Source: an uncultured Bacteroidota bacterium
Lineage (GTDB): Bacteria; Bacteroidota; Bacteroidia; JADZBD01
Direction: 5' to 3'
NCBI GenBank assembly: GCA_937924855.1
Contig: CALEYQ010000043.1
Location: forward strand, 1 to 64,000
Length of the DNA: 64,000 nt
The notes beneath the pieces were generated by a model. It had not been told where the DNA came from, made no database searches, and saw nothing but the letters and a program-made list of their open reading frames with translations. Position numbers and translations under genes: made by a program. How positions within the stretch are numbered: position 1 is the stretch's first letter; every line of letters begins with the position of its first letter. Below, one piece after another: positions 44,258 to 53,754 of the stretch.

Positions 44258-44842
44258 ATGCGGATTCCCCTCCTGCTTTTACTTGCCCTGGCCTTTTCCC
44301 GGTGTGCCTCTCCTCCCTCCCCGGAAAATCTGCCCCAGGAAAATTCCGAGCGCTCTGGTGCTCCACCAGAAGAAAGCCAACTCCTGGTTTCTCCGCTAAT
44401 TCGCGACTTAATAACTATTGCCAAAAAAAAGGGTTATTTTGTTTTAGGCGACACCTTTTCATTCCCTGGCCCCAATAATCGCTTCAGCCTTGTTAATCCC
44501 GATGCGTTCCTTGGAGAAAAAGAGTGGGTTTTAATGCAACAGGGGGCTTCGGCCAAAACCGTTTTCGGAAAACGCAACAGTCGGGGGGATACGGTAAAAA
44601 TTTCTCTGGAAGAGTTCCGGTTTCTTTCTTATCAGGATGCGAACCGGGTTCAAAGCGCTCTTTTTGGTCCTGTTAGTTCTCCCTCCGAAAACCGCTTTCT
44701 TTCCCGACCTTTTATTTTGTGGATTCATGAGTCTTCCCTGTTTCATATTTTCACCCCTGATGAATCCGGGCGTGAAGCTATGGATTCTCTTCAGAAGCTT
44801 CTGGTGGAGATACAGTCGCCTGAATTGCCTGAAAATCCCTAA
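44258..44842 (+). CDS. Lipoprotein of unknown function
   Basis: The 194-residue protein has a lipoprotein signal (lipobox AFSRC, C16), a Ser/Pro/Glu-rich linker to about 45 and a compact alpha-beta domain (residues 48-185). No family recognised. A TAATTTTA box at 44246-44253 could be its promoter. The TMTC-like gene starts 17 bases after its stop. Confidence 0.7.
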   Translation: MRIPLLLLLALAFSRCASPPSPENLPQENSERSGAPPEESQLLVSPLIRDLITIAKKKGYFVLGDTFSFPGPNNRFSLVNPDAFLGEKEWVLMQQGASAKTVFGKRNSRGDTVKISLEEFRFLSYQDANRVQSALFGPVSSPSENRFLSRPFILWIHESSLFHIFTPDESGREAMDSLQKLLVEIQSPELPENP

Positions 44843-44859
44843 TTTGCCTGCTGAAGTTT

Positions 44860-46881
44860 ATGGGAAAGGATAAAAAAAACAAAAAGGATTCCAAGCAGAG
44901 CAGGCCGGCTTCCGGGAACAAATCCGATGGTAACCAGCCCTCCTCCCGCCTCAGAAACAGATTTCTCGGGATCATTCTTTTGGCTACTTTTTTGGTTTAT
45001 CTGCCGGTTTTTTCTCCCGATAAAACATTTACAAACTGGGACGATCCCGGTTATGTCACTGAGCAGGTTCTGGTAAAAGATTTCAACTCAAAACGGATAA
45101 AAGAGTTGTTCAATCCCGCCACCCATGTAATGCTAAATTATCATCCGCTTACCATGCTTTCGCTCGCGCTTGATTACAAACTAGGGTACGATAAAAAAAC
45201 GGGGAAGCTGAGCATCCGCCCCTTTGTAATTTCCAATTTACTGTTTCATCTAATTAATGCAGGGCTTGTATTTGCCTTTGTGTTGCTTCTGCTTGACAAT
45301 AAACTTTGGGCGGCGACGCTCGCCGGTCTTTGGTTTGGAATTCATCCCATGCATGTGGAATCCGTTGCCTGGATTTCGGAGCGAAAAGATGTGCTCTATG
45401 GTTTTTTCTTTTTTGCCGGTCTTATTTCTTATCTGATTTATTTAAAGCAAAACAAAACCAAATTTCTGATTTTTTCTTTCCTCCTTTTCACGGCAAGCTG
45501 TCTCAGCAAAGCAATGGCAACGCCATTTCCGGTAGTCCTGTTGCTGATTGATTGGTTTAGAGGCAGAAAATTTACAACGAGGGTATGGATGGAAAAAATT
45601 CCCTTTTTCCTGCTTTCCCTTTTGATTGGGTATAATGCTGTGCTGATTCAAAGCAGGGAGGCCATTGCCGACTTCGAAATCTTTTCTCTGGGTCAACGCT
45701 TTATGTTTGCTTCCTATGGATTTGTAATGTATGTAGTAAAGCTGTTCCTTCCGCTTGGACTTTCCGCATTTTATCCTTATCCCAGCCTGACTGAGTCGGG
45801 GAACGTGCCCGCACTATTTATGTTAATGCCCATATTGGCCATGGCACTTCTGGCGGTTCCCATCCTTATATTCAAAAAAAACAATACTCCCCTCTCCCGC
45901 TCTCTTGTGTTTGGTTCGCTTTTTTACTTTTTTATGGTGGCCCTGGTACTTCAGTTTGTTTCCGTCGGACAGGCAATAATGGCCGATCGGTATTCCTATA
46001 TTCCATATGTTGGCTTGTTTATCCCCCTTGGAATTCTTCTGGAACGATATGCAAAAGACCAATCACGCAAAACCGCCCTTGGTCTTTTTGTGTGCCTTTC
46101 CCTGGTCTTTGCCTGGATTTCCTACAAGCGCATTCCCGTCTGGAACAACAGCAGGGATTTGTGGACCGACGTAATTGAGAAGTATCCGTTTGAAATTGAG
46201 CAAGCCGGAAACGTTGTTAAAGTGGTAAAGCGTGGTTTTGAAACCGCTTACAAAAACCGGGGCAACTGGTATGCCGATCAGCAAATGTATGATTCAGCCT
46301 TTGCCGACTATACCGTCCTCTCCCGTGCCGGAACAAAGGATGCCGGTGTTTGGAGTAATCTGGGTAATGTATATGCCCTGAAAAACGATTTTCAAAATTC
46401 CCTGATGGCTTATTCAAAAGCCATAGAATACAACCCAAAAAATCTTCAAACCTATTTAAACAGGGGGCTAACCTACGCCAACATGGGAAGATATGCTGAG
46501 GCCATTGATGATATGAACCTTGCGCTGGGTCTGGATCCCGGAAATGAGCAGGCCATAACTATTATCTGTCGTTCTCTGCTGAATTCCGGAAGGTTCCCGG
46601 AAACCATAGAATCTTCAACCAAAAACATTGAGTTGTTTCCCGGCAATGCCGAGCTATGGTTTTACAGGGGCACCGCCTATATCAACACCGGTAATTTTCC
46701 TCAGGGGGTTTCGGACATTCAAAAGGCGATAACACTTAATCCAAATTCAGGTGCATATTACTACAACCTGGCTTTCGGATATTTAAGGATGGGACAAAAA
46801 GAAAAGGCGCGGGAGCAGGCGGTTTTGGCACAAAAAGCAGGATTCCAGGTGCCTGTCGATTTTCTCAAACAACTTGAATAA
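44860..46881 (+). CDS. TMTC-like membrane protein with C-terminal TPR repeats
   Basis: The 673-residue protein has a basic cytoplasmic start, about 11 TM segments (35-430) and TPR repeats in the last 220 residues. The first loop holds NWDDPGYVT, with the acidic pair typical of TMTC/GT-C mannosyltransferases, and a later loop holds HPMHVESVAWISERKDVLY, the TMTC signature. Eukaryotic TMTCs O-mannosylate secreted proteins; a role in protein or glycan glycosylation at the periplasmic face is inferred. It converges on porW with only four bases between. Confidence 0.85.
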   Translation: MGKDKKNKKDSKQSRPASGNKSDGNQPSSRLRNRFLGIILLATFLVYLPVFSPDKTFTNWDDPGYVTEQVLVKDFNSKRIKELFNPATHVMLNYHPLTMLSLALDYKLGYDKKTGKLSIRPFVISNLLFHLINAGLVFAFVLLLLDNKLWAATLAGLWFGIHPMHVESVAWISERKDVLYGFFFFAGLISYLIYLKQNKTKFLIFSFLLFTASCLSKAMATPFPVVLLLIDWFRGRKFTTRVWMEKIPFFLLSLLIGYNAVLIQSREAIADFEIFSLGQRFMFASYGFVMYVVKLFLPLGLSAFYPYPSLTESGNVPALFMLMPILAMALLAVPILIFKKNNTPLSRSLVFGSLFYFFMVALVLQFVSVGQAIMADRYSYIPYVGLFIPLGILLERYAKDQSRKTALGLFVCLSLVFAWISYKRIPVWNNSRDLWTDVIEKYPFEIEQAGNVVKVVKRGFETAYKNRGNWYADQQMYDSAFADYTVLSRAGTKDAGVWSNLGNVYALKNDFQNSLMAYSKAIEYNPKNLQTYLNRGLTYANMGRYAEAIDDMNLALGLDPGNEQAITIICRSLLNSGRFPETIESSTKNIELFPGNAELWFYRGTAYINTGNFPQGVSDIQKAITLNPNSGAYYYNLAFGYLRMGQKEKAREQAVLAQKAGFQVPVDFLKQLE

Positions 46882-46885
46882 AAAA

Positions 46886-49510
46886 TCAGGGCTTTTTTAC
46901 TGCGTAATTTTCCTGATGAAATTTGAAGTATTCGTTCTTCTTCCGCGATTGAAGCAACTTCGCATAGTTGTCCGAGGAAATAGCCAAAACCTGATATTCG
47001 TTTAAATCAGCGTCGCCAAAAATTTTAACATCCCCAACAAGCATTCGGGTATAATCGTATGCCTTGTCTCCTCCGTTGTAGCTTTTTATAACAACGAGTC
47101 CCGTTTCGAGGTCAAACAAACTGCTGGAAATGTTGAGGCTGCTGTTGGCAAAGTACTCCGCATTAAAGTCGCTTATTTTAATTTTCAGGTCATTGCCTTT
47201 AAAGCGCTGGCCCGAAAACAAAACAATTACAAAATGTTCGGCTTTTTTGTCGTATTCAAATAAGGGTTTCTCCTTAACTGTGTCGGCAGGGCTCGGAGTA
47301 AATCCGGAAGCGCTTAGTTTTTTACTGGCATCCAAAAGCTCCTGGGCTTTCGTCCTTACAGGATCCTTAGGATATTTTATTATTATTTTTTGAAGTGCGT
47401 TTTCATATTCAGGCTGATTTCCTGTTTTCCCTATTGCCATGGCCCTGAGCAATAAAAACTTGGGGGCAATGTCTGTTTTTCCATATAGTGAGTCGGCGGT
47501 CTGACAGCGGGAAATTACAGCGGCATAGTTGCCTTTTTTAAACTGTGAATACGTTTCGTTATAAAATTTTTCAACCTCGTTTTTTGAGGCCATGAGCTCC
47601 TTCCCGTATTCGGGATTTTTTATCATGCGCGCATACTCGGTATCAGGGTATTTGCCCAAAATAAGGTTGCGGTATTTATCAGACATTCCCTTGTCCGAAA
47701 TGCTCAAATACATCCGATACAGCAAATAATAACAACTGAGCTGATATTTGTTTTCGGGGTGCTTTTTTAAAAACTCTTCAAAGGTTTCTATGGCCTGAGG
47801 AATGTCCTGAAGCTGCTCCTTATAAATATTCCCAAGAGTATAATAGGCTTCAACTGTTTTTTCTTTGGATTTCTTTTTAGCCTCTTCAGAAAAAGGTATG
47901 TTCTTTAAATAGTACTCCCTTTTTTTATTGTCGCTGACCACAACTTCGTTCTTGGGAACGCTGTCTTTCCCCGAAACAGTATTTTCCCCTTCTTCCGGAA
48001 GGGCAGACTGCTTATTGCTCCTCCGCCAATCATCTTCATGTTCGCGTGGGCCCCAGCGCTTTAGAAAATCTGCAACGCCAAAGCTGATTTGGGAGGGATT
48101 ATAGAAATACCAATTTCCTGAGGAGTTCGTGTTTTGGCTGTTAGGATTGTTTTGATTATTGGCAGGATTGAATGGGTTATTGGGATTGTTAAGGTTGCTG
48201 GCCAGCTCTTTTTCCTTTTCCTCTTTTTTGGTAATTTCTTCTATTATGTTGTCGATGTGCTTATTGATTTTTACGGTATCCCACATTGAAATTTTCATCA
48301 GGCTGTCCTCGGCATAAATCGTTTCGATGTTCCGGATGAGGCTGGTTAGGGAGCTTTTTTTGTTGGAAGCCGTAAAATATTCCTTATGATCCTTGGGAAG
48401 AAATGTAACCGTGCTGTCATAATACGCCTGGGCATACCGATAACTCCTTCTTTCAAAATTAATGTCTGCAAGGCGCAAGTAGCTTTCGGCCTTTTGCCGG
48501 GTGTTGGTGACGCTGGTAATGGCCGATAAAGAAAAATGCTTTACGGCAAGGGTCGTGTCCTTTTCTTTGATAGCCATCTCGCCCAAAGCAAAATGAATCT
48601 GGTCGCGGTACTCCCTGTTTTTCGGATCCTGAAGCATTTTATGAAGCTCTTTTTTCACCGCTTTGTTGTTTCTGCTGCTCACTGTCAGGGCTCTCCTGAT
48701 TTTGGCATTAAAAAGCATTTCATAGGGGGGGGCCATGGAAGCACATTGCTGGTAATAGTTGCTTGCTTTACTATGCTGTCCAAGTTCTTCGTGAAGCTGT
48801 GCAAGGATAAAAGTTAGCCGCGCCCTTTGCTTTTTACTCTTTTCAAGCGGTATGGCTTTTTTGAGCGCGGCAATGGCCTTCTCACGATCGCCCATCATTA
48901 CAAAATACTCAGCTTTTAACGATTCCAGCATCCCTTGATGCTTTTTGGGAAAGTTCTTGTCCGCGTCAAGAAGGGCAATGATTGCCTGCGTATTAATGAC
49001 GCTGTTCTGGGCATTGTAGGTCTTTATAAGCCAAAGGAGAGCAAGATACTTAGAGGGATTGTCTTTATACTTCTTCACTACATACTCAAACACATCAATA
49101 GCCTCAAAATAGTCTCTTTTAAAGTAATGCCCCTGCCCAAGGACCAAATAATTTTCATCAATCCAGCGACAATGCTCCTTGCCTTTAATCAGCATGCTAT
49201 GCTTTGCTATAACCGTAGAAGTCTTGGTTATGGCCCTGTCCCAGTGGGAGTTGTTGGAAAAAGCGGCTTTTTCGTCCGCATACCGGTAAAAGGGAAGAAT
49301 CCTGCTATAATCGTCGACATGGGATTTGTCCAGCTTTAATACCCCTTCCTTTAAAGCCTCCCTGGCCCAGTAAAAGCCATTAAACCGGGCATTCAGGTTA
49401 TGGTAGGCCCTGTTTGGGAACTTGTTTTTCTTGGTCGAGCACCCCAATAGAAGAACAAGGGTGGCTATTGCCACCCCTAAAAACGAACTTCCTTTGCTAA
49501 TGCCCTTCAT
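46886..49510 (-). CDS. porW: T9SS lipoprotein PorW/SprE
   Basis: The 874-residue protein has a lipoprotein signal (LLLGCSTKK, C24) and the PorW/SprE start (AYHNLNARFNGFYWAREALKEGV). Arrays of TPR-like helices follow over residues 90-400 and 545-720, with an Asn/Pro-rich linker (about 445-475), and the C-terminal 130 residues are a beta-alpha domain (HFVIVLFSGQRFKGNDLKIKISDFN). PorW/SprE is needed for type IX secretion and gliding and is thought to connect the PorLM motor with the outer-membrane parts. It is divergent from the M23 peptidase. Confidence 0.9.
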   Translation of the reverse strand: MKGISKGSSFLGVAIATLVLLLGCSTKKNKFPNRAYHNLNARFNGFYWAREALKEGVLKLDKSHVDDYSRILPFYRYADEKAAFSNNSHWDRAITKTSTVIAKHSMLIKGKEHCRWIDENYLVLGQGHYFKRDYFEAIDVFEYVVKKYKDNPSKYLALLWLIKTYNAQNSVINTQAIIALLDADKNFPKKHQGMLESLKAEYFVMMGDREKAIAALKKAIPLEKSKKQRARLTFILAQLHEELGQHSKASNYYQQCASMAPPYEMLFNAKIRRALTVSSRNNKAVKKELHKMLQDPKNREYRDQIHFALGEMAIKEKDTTLAVKHFSLSAITSVTNTRQKAESYLRLADINFERRSYRYAQAYYDSTVTFLPKDHKEYFTASNKKSSLTSLIRNIETIYAEDSLMKISMWDTVKINKHIDNIIEEITKKEEKEKELASNLNNPNNPFNPANNQNNPNSQNTNSSGNWYFYNPSQISFGVADFLKRWGPREHEDDWRRSNKQSALPEEGENTVSGKDSVPKNEVVVSDNKKREYYLKNIPFSEEAKKKSKEKTVEAYYTLGNIYKEQLQDIPQAIETFEEFLKKHPENKYQLSCYYLLYRMYLSISDKGMSDKYRNLILGKYPDTEYARMIKNPEYGKELMASKNEVEKFYNETYSQFKKGNYAAVISRCQTADSLYGKTDIAPKFLLLRAMAIGKTGNQPEYENALQKIIIKYPKDPVRTKAQELLDASKKLSASGFTPSPADTVKEKPLFEYDKKAEHFVIVLFSGQRFKGNDLKIKISDFNAEYFANSSLNISSSLFDLETGLVVIKSYNGGDKAYDYTRMLVGDVKIFGDADLNEYQVLAISSDNYAKLLQSRKKNEYFKFHQENYAVKKP

Positions 49511-49531
49511 TTTGGCGCCTAAACTACTTAA

Positions 49532-49539
49532 CTCAAAGA
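49532..49539 (-). promoter_or_regulatory. Possible -7 box of porW
   Basis: CATCTTTG on the minus strand matches seven of eight consensus bases and lies 21 bases upstream of the porW ATG. The same 70-base interval must also hold the promoter of the divergent M23 gene (GATATTTG near 49563-49570). Confidence 0.4.
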
Positions 49540-49580
49540 TGGCAAAAATATTTTATTTACCCGATATTTGCAGCCTTCCA

Positions 49581-50453
49581 ATGGAATCCCCGAAAAAGAA
49601 AAAGGTAAGCTGGAAAAAGCTTAAAAACAGGTACCGCCTGGTAGTAATGAACGACGACACTTTTGAAGAGAAGTTGTCGCTTCGACTTACCCCGCTGGGT
49701 TTGTTTGTTTTGGTGGGAACCATAAGTCTGATAATGACCACATTGGTAATATCGCTGGTGGCATTTACCCCGCTTCGGGAATACATTCCGGGCTATTCCA
49801 TGGAGCCGGAAATCAAGAAAAGGCTGATTGGCCTTTCGGAAAAATCCGACTCTCTCGAGAATGCCCTTTTTCTAAAAACCCAATACCTGGAAAATATCCG
49901 CCTGGTTTTGTCCGGGGAAATAAAGGCCGACACCTTGCTCAACCCCAAAGACACAAGCCTGAAATACAAAAATCTGAAGTTGACTCCTTCGCATGAGGAC
50001 AGCATTCTCAGGAAAGAAGTTGAGCGCCAGGATAAGTTCTCGGTTAAGGTGGGAATGGATCAAAAACTAAAAAATTCCATGGCCGGGTTTTTCTTTTTTT
50101 CGCCGGTAAAGGGAGTAATTTCCTCCTCTTTCAACGCAGCGGAAAATCATTTTGGAATCGATATAGTTACCGCAGAAAACGAAGCCATTAAGTCAACTCT
50201 TGATGGTACAATAATTTATTCCGGATGGAGTTCAGAATCAGGAAATGTAATTCAGATACAACACTCCAATAATCTTGTTTCAGTGTATAAACACGCCTCC
50301 AGGCTTCTTAAAAAAGTTGGCCAGCATGTAAAGGCCGGCGAGGTGGTAGGTCTTGTGGGAAGCTCAGGAGAGCTTTCTACCGGCCCCCATTTGCATTTTG
50401 AAATTTGGTTCAACGGCAACCCCCTGAACCCCTCTGACCTAATTGTGTTTTGA
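49581..50453 (+). CDS. M23 family membrane-anchored peptidoglycan endopeptidase
   Basis: From ATG 49581 the product is 290 residues: short basic cytoplasmic tail, TM helix at about 39-62, a coiled stalk and a C-terminal LytM domain (residues 175-285) with the zinc residues of HFGIDI and HLHFEIW and an intact GLVGSSGELSTGP strand. It should cut peptide crosslinks in the periplasm or activate such enzymes. The stop TGA overlaps the dxr ATG by one base. Confidence 0.9.
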   Translation: MESPKKKKVSWKKLKNRYRLVVMNDDTFEEKLSLRLTPLGLFVLVGTISLIMTTLVISLVAFTPLREYIPGYSMEPEIKKRLIGLSEKSDSLENALFLKTQYLENIRLVLSGEIKADTLLNPKDTSLKYKNLKLTPSHEDSILRKEVERQDKFSVKVGMDQKLKNSMAGFFFFSPVKGVISSSFNAAENHFGIDIVTAENEAIKSTLDGTIIYSGWSSESGNVIQIQHSNNLVSVYKHASRLLKKVGQHVKAGEVVGLVGSSGELSTGPHLHFEIWFNGNPLNPSDLIVF

Positions 50454-51610
50454 TGGAAAAACGCCGCCTCGCCATTCTGGGCTCAACAGGAAGCATAGGA
50501 AACCAGACCCTGGATGTGGTTCGCAACTTTCCTGATAAATTTTCCATTGAGCTCCTTGCCGCCTATGGAAACTCAGAGCTTCTCGTTAAGCAGGCCCGGG
50601 AATTTCAACCCAATTTTGTTGTTGCAGGAAGCCGCCAGGCATACGATACAGCAAAAACTGCTTTGGCTGATTTGGACTTAAAAGTTTATTTGGGAACCGA
50701 AAGTCTTTGTGATTTAATGGGGCTCGACAACTTTGATCTTGTGGTGGCTGCCATTGTGGGTGTTGCGGGACTGGAATCAACCTATGCAGCAGCAAAAGCC
50801 GGCAAAAATATTGCTCTTGCCAACAAGGAGTCTCTGGTTGTGGGTGGTGCAGCAGTAGTCGAAGCCCTGAAAAAATCCGGTGGAACTCTTTTGCCCATAG
50901 ACTCCGAACACAGTGCTATTTTCCAGTGCCTGGCAGGGGAGGCCTTTTCCGGAATAGAACATTTGATCCTCACGGCTTCAGGGGGGCCGTTCAGGAAATA
51001 TTCCCGAGAAGAGCTTGTCAGGGCAGAACCCGAAAAGGCGCTTGTTCATCCCAACTGGAAAATGGGTCCGAAAATAACCATCGACTCTGCTACCTTAATG
51101 AACAAAGGGCTTGAAATTATCGAGGCTTCCTGGTTATTTGGCTTGAAAGAGGAAAAAATAAAAGTGGTTATCCATCCCGAATCACTTATTCATTCCATGG
51201 TGCAATTTACCGACGGAAATATTAAAGCACAGATTTCCCTTCCCGACATGCGCATTCCCATCCATTATGCCTTGTTTTATCCCCATCGTAAGCCCGGCAA
51301 TTACCCCAAAATGTCCTTTTCCGAGACCCTTTCCATGTCTTTTGAGCCCCCTGATTCAGACCGGTTCCCTGCCTTAGGTCTTGCCCGCGAAGCCCTTCGC
51401 AAGGGCGGTTCCTACCCTGCTGTGCTCAACGCCGCCAATGAGTGGTCCGTTCAGCATTTCCTAAAGGGGGAGCTCTCCTTTTATGGAATAACCGACCTGG
51501 TTGAAAAGGCCATGTTTGCCATTGGTAAAGCAGGTGCTTCTTCGCTGGAAGAAGTATTGGCGGCCGATAAAGAAACCCGGGAATTTTGCCGGGAAGCAAA
51601 AGGAAAGTAA
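50453..51610 (+). CDS. dxr: 1-deoxy-D-xylulose 5-phosphate reductoisomerase
   Basis: The 385-residue enzyme has the NADPH loop LGSTGSIGNQTLDVV, the ALANKESLVVGG motif, metal ligands in PIDSEHSAIFQC and the catalytic loop KITIDSATLMNKGLEIIEA. It converts DXP to MEP in isoprenoid synthesis. Coupled to the M23 gene (TGATG) and six bases before the TPR-SpoIIE gene; dxr next to rseP is common in bacteria, but here the phosphatase gene sits between them. Confidence 0.97.
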   Translation: MEKRRLAILGSTGSIGNQTLDVVRNFPDKFSIELLAAYGNSELLVKQAREFQPNFVVAGSRQAYDTAKTALADLDLKVYLGTESLCDLMGLDNFDLVVAAIVGVAGLESTYAAAKAGKNIALANKESLVVGGAAVVEALKKSGGTLLPIDSEHSAIFQCLAGEAFSGIEHLILTASGGPFRKYSREELVRAEPEKALVHPNWKMGPKITIDSATLMNKGLEIIEASWLFGLKEEKIKVVIHPESLIHSMVQFTDGNIKAQISLPDMRIPIHYALFYPHRKPGNYPKMSFSETLSMSFEPPDSDRFPALGLAREALRKGGSYPAVLNAANEWSVQHFLKGELSFYGITDLVEKAMFAIGKAGASSLEEVLAADKETREFCREAKGK

Positions 51611-51616
51611 AAACCC

Positions 51617-53728
51617 ATGATATTTTTTCGGAAATTCGTTCCGATGACCCGTGGGAAAAAACAATTTGTTGCTATTCTATTTTCCGTCCTGTTTTTTTTC
51701 CTGAACTGCCCTGCCCTTCCGCGGCAAACCAGCGCCGATCTGTTTAACTATAAGGAAAAAACAGACAGCATTTCCCGGTTAATCCGGGAAGGAGGGTCGG
51801 ATTCCGTAATGGAAAGACATTACCTGGCCATTCAGAATATCTGGTACCTGGTAAACAAAGATTCTGGGGCCGCATCGGCTATGAGCGCAGCCGGATATTT
51901 CAATTCGCGAAAAAATCTTCCTCTTGAAGTACAATTCCTTCGTAGGGCGGCCGGCTTTTACCATCGCGCCAATAATTACACCCGTGGCCTGGAATTATAC
52001 CTTACCGCATTGGGAAAAGCTGAGTCGGGGAACCTTCCTCTGGAGTTTGCTAAAGTGTGTTCAGGGATTGCTAATCTTTATTCTGACAAATTTCAGGTAA
52101 CCGGCAGTTTCGACGATCTTGAAAAAGCCATTTCAACCCAGCAAAAGGCCATCAAAACCCTTGAGCCCTTGAACGACTCTGCCTTGCTGATTTCCGCCTA
52201 TAATAGTCTGGGCCAAAAATTAATGATGAAGCACGATTTTAGGTCTGCTCAGGATTTTTATCAAAAAGCCGCCCAGATAGCAGAGGCTTCCCAAAACGAA
52301 CCGGGGCTGATTCTCTCCTATGAAAATCTCGGCGCTTCGTTTCTGGTGGAAGGTGACAAAAAAAACGATTTCGCCATTTTGTCCAAAAGCCTGTTTTTTT
52401 ATGAAAAAAGCTTAAAGCTTGCTGGTAGAGAATCTACCGACGCCCGTCACGGAAAAGTGCTCAGTCAAATTTCCCGAATCTATCTTAAGATGGGGTTTCA
52501 TGAAAAAGCATATGAATACCTTGACAAAGGCCTGAAGATTGCCCGCCTTCATAATGAAACCACCTTGCTGAGGGACATTTACGGGATGATGGCGCTGTTC
52601 CACGAAAACAGGGGCGACTACAAAAAGGCTTTTCATTTCCAAAAACTATGGGTTTCCCTCAAAGACTCCCTGCTTTCCACCGAGGCCATGAAAAACATGA
52701 ATCAGCTTCAGGCGGTTTATGATAATGTAAAACAACAACAGGAAATACAACTTCTCAAAAAAGATCAGAGCATTAAGAACCTCGAACTCGAGGCACGGGA
52801 AAACACCCTCAAGCGAAACCGGTTGATTATTATTTCTTCGATTTGTGTGGCTGTACTTCTGGGCTTGCTGGCCCTGCTGGTTGTCAACCGCAGCCTTATT
52901 CGCAAAAAAGCCAACGAAAGCCTGAGCAAGGCCTATGAAACAATACAGGCTCAAAACAAAAGCATTACCGACAGCATTACCTATGCTAAAAGAATTCAGG
53001 ACTCTTTCATAGCCAACGAATCAGATCTGAAAAAAGTTTTTCCCGATTCCTTTATTTTTTACCGTCAGCTTCAGATTGTGAGCGGTGACTTTTGCTGGGT
53101 GTGCGAGTCGCAGGGGAAGTTGTTTTTAGCCGTGGCAGATTGCACAGGCCATGGAGTGCCGGGAGCCCTGATGAGCATGGTTGGAAACACCCTGCTTAAA
53201 GAAATCATTATTCAAAAAAACATTTCTGATCCCGGAAAAGCTTTGTCTGAGCTTAATAAGGGCATCGTAAACAGCCTGAATCAGGAAGGGGGCGACATTA
53301 TGGGCCAATCTGACGGAATGGATATTAGTTTGCTGGTCTGGGATCCGCTTACCCGAAAAGCTTTATTTGCAGGCGCCAGTCAAAATTTAATTGTTTGTAA
53401 TCGTTCCGGCGCCCGTCTGATCGAAGGCAGCCCCAGTCCCGCAGGGGGCGGATTTGGTGATGTGTCTCCCAGGTTTACCACCTCCCAAATCGAAGGCGAA
53501 AAGGGTTTGCGCCTCTTTCTTTATACCGATGGCATTACCGACCAGTTTGGAGGAGAAAACGACCGGAAACTGGGTTCCGGCCGGCTCCTGAAAATGATTA
53601 CAGAATCCGCCGCCCTTCCCCTCGATGAGCAGGGTCAAACCCTGGTTAAGGGGTTTGATGCGTGGAAAGGCGATCAGAAGCAAACAGATGATGTACTTTT
53701 GGTGGCTATTGCCCTGAATTTCCCTTAG
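51617..53728 (+). CDS. TPR-SpoIIE (PP2C-type) phosphatase with one transmembrane helix
   Basis: The 703-residue protein has an N-terminal signal or anchor, a TPR region over about 90-360, a coiled coil, one TM helix (about 398-418; RLIIISSICVAVLLGLLALLVV), the linker SITDSITYAKRIQD and a SpoIIE phosphatase domain with SGDFCWV, DCTGHGVPGA, SDGMD and YTDGITDQ holding the metal-binding acids. The TPR part would be periplasmic and the phosphatase cytosolic. Met10 is an alternative start that leaves a cleaner signal peptide. Inserted between dxr and rseP; the targets are unknown. Confidence 0.9.
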   Translation: MIFFRKFVPMTRGKKQFVAILFSVLFFFLNCPALPRQTSADLFNYKEKTDSISRLIREGGSDSVMERHYLAIQNIWYLVNKDSGAASAMSAAGYFNSRKNLPLEVQFLRRAAGFYHRANNYTRGLELYLTALGKAESGNLPLEFAKVCSGIANLYSDKFQVTGSFDDLEKAISTQQKAIKTLEPLNDSALLISAYNSLGQKLMMKHDFRSAQDFYQKAAQIAEASQNEPGLILSYENLGASFLVEGDKKNDFAILSKSLFFYEKSLKLAGRESTDARHGKVLSQISRIYLKMGFHEKAYEYLDKGLKIARLHNETTLLRDIYGMMALFHENRGDYKKAFHFQKLWVSLKDSLLSTEAMKNMNQLQAVYDNVKQQQEIQLLKKDQSIKNLELEARENTLKRNRLIIISSICVAVLLGLLALLVVNRSLIRKKANESLSKAYETIQAQNKSITDSITYAKRIQDSFIANESDLKKVFPDSFIFYRQLQIVSGDFCWVCESQGKLFLAVADCTGHGVPGALMSMVGNTLLKEIIIQKNISDPGKALSELNKGIVNSLNQEGGDIMGQSDGMDISLLVWDPLTRKALFAGASQNLIVCNRSGARLIEGSPSPAGGGFGDVSPRFTTSQIEGEKGLRLFLYTDGITDQFGGENDRKLGSGRLLKMITESAALPLDEQGQTLVKGFDAWKGDQKQTDDVLLVAIALNFP

Positions 53729-53738
53729 GTTATTTCTA

Positions 53739-53746
53739 TATCTTTG
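53739..53746 (+). promoter_or_regulatory. Probable -7 box of rseP
   Basis: TATCTTTG matches the consensus and ends eight bases before the rseP start, implying a very short leader or leaderless transcript. Confidence 0.5.
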
Positions 53747-53754
53747 CAGCCCTG

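Noticed and set aside
49422..49580. Longer start of the M23 peptidase overlapping porW
   Set aside because: The additional residues are the antisense of the porW signal peptide; ATG 49581 gives a standard cytoplasmic tail plus TM helix.
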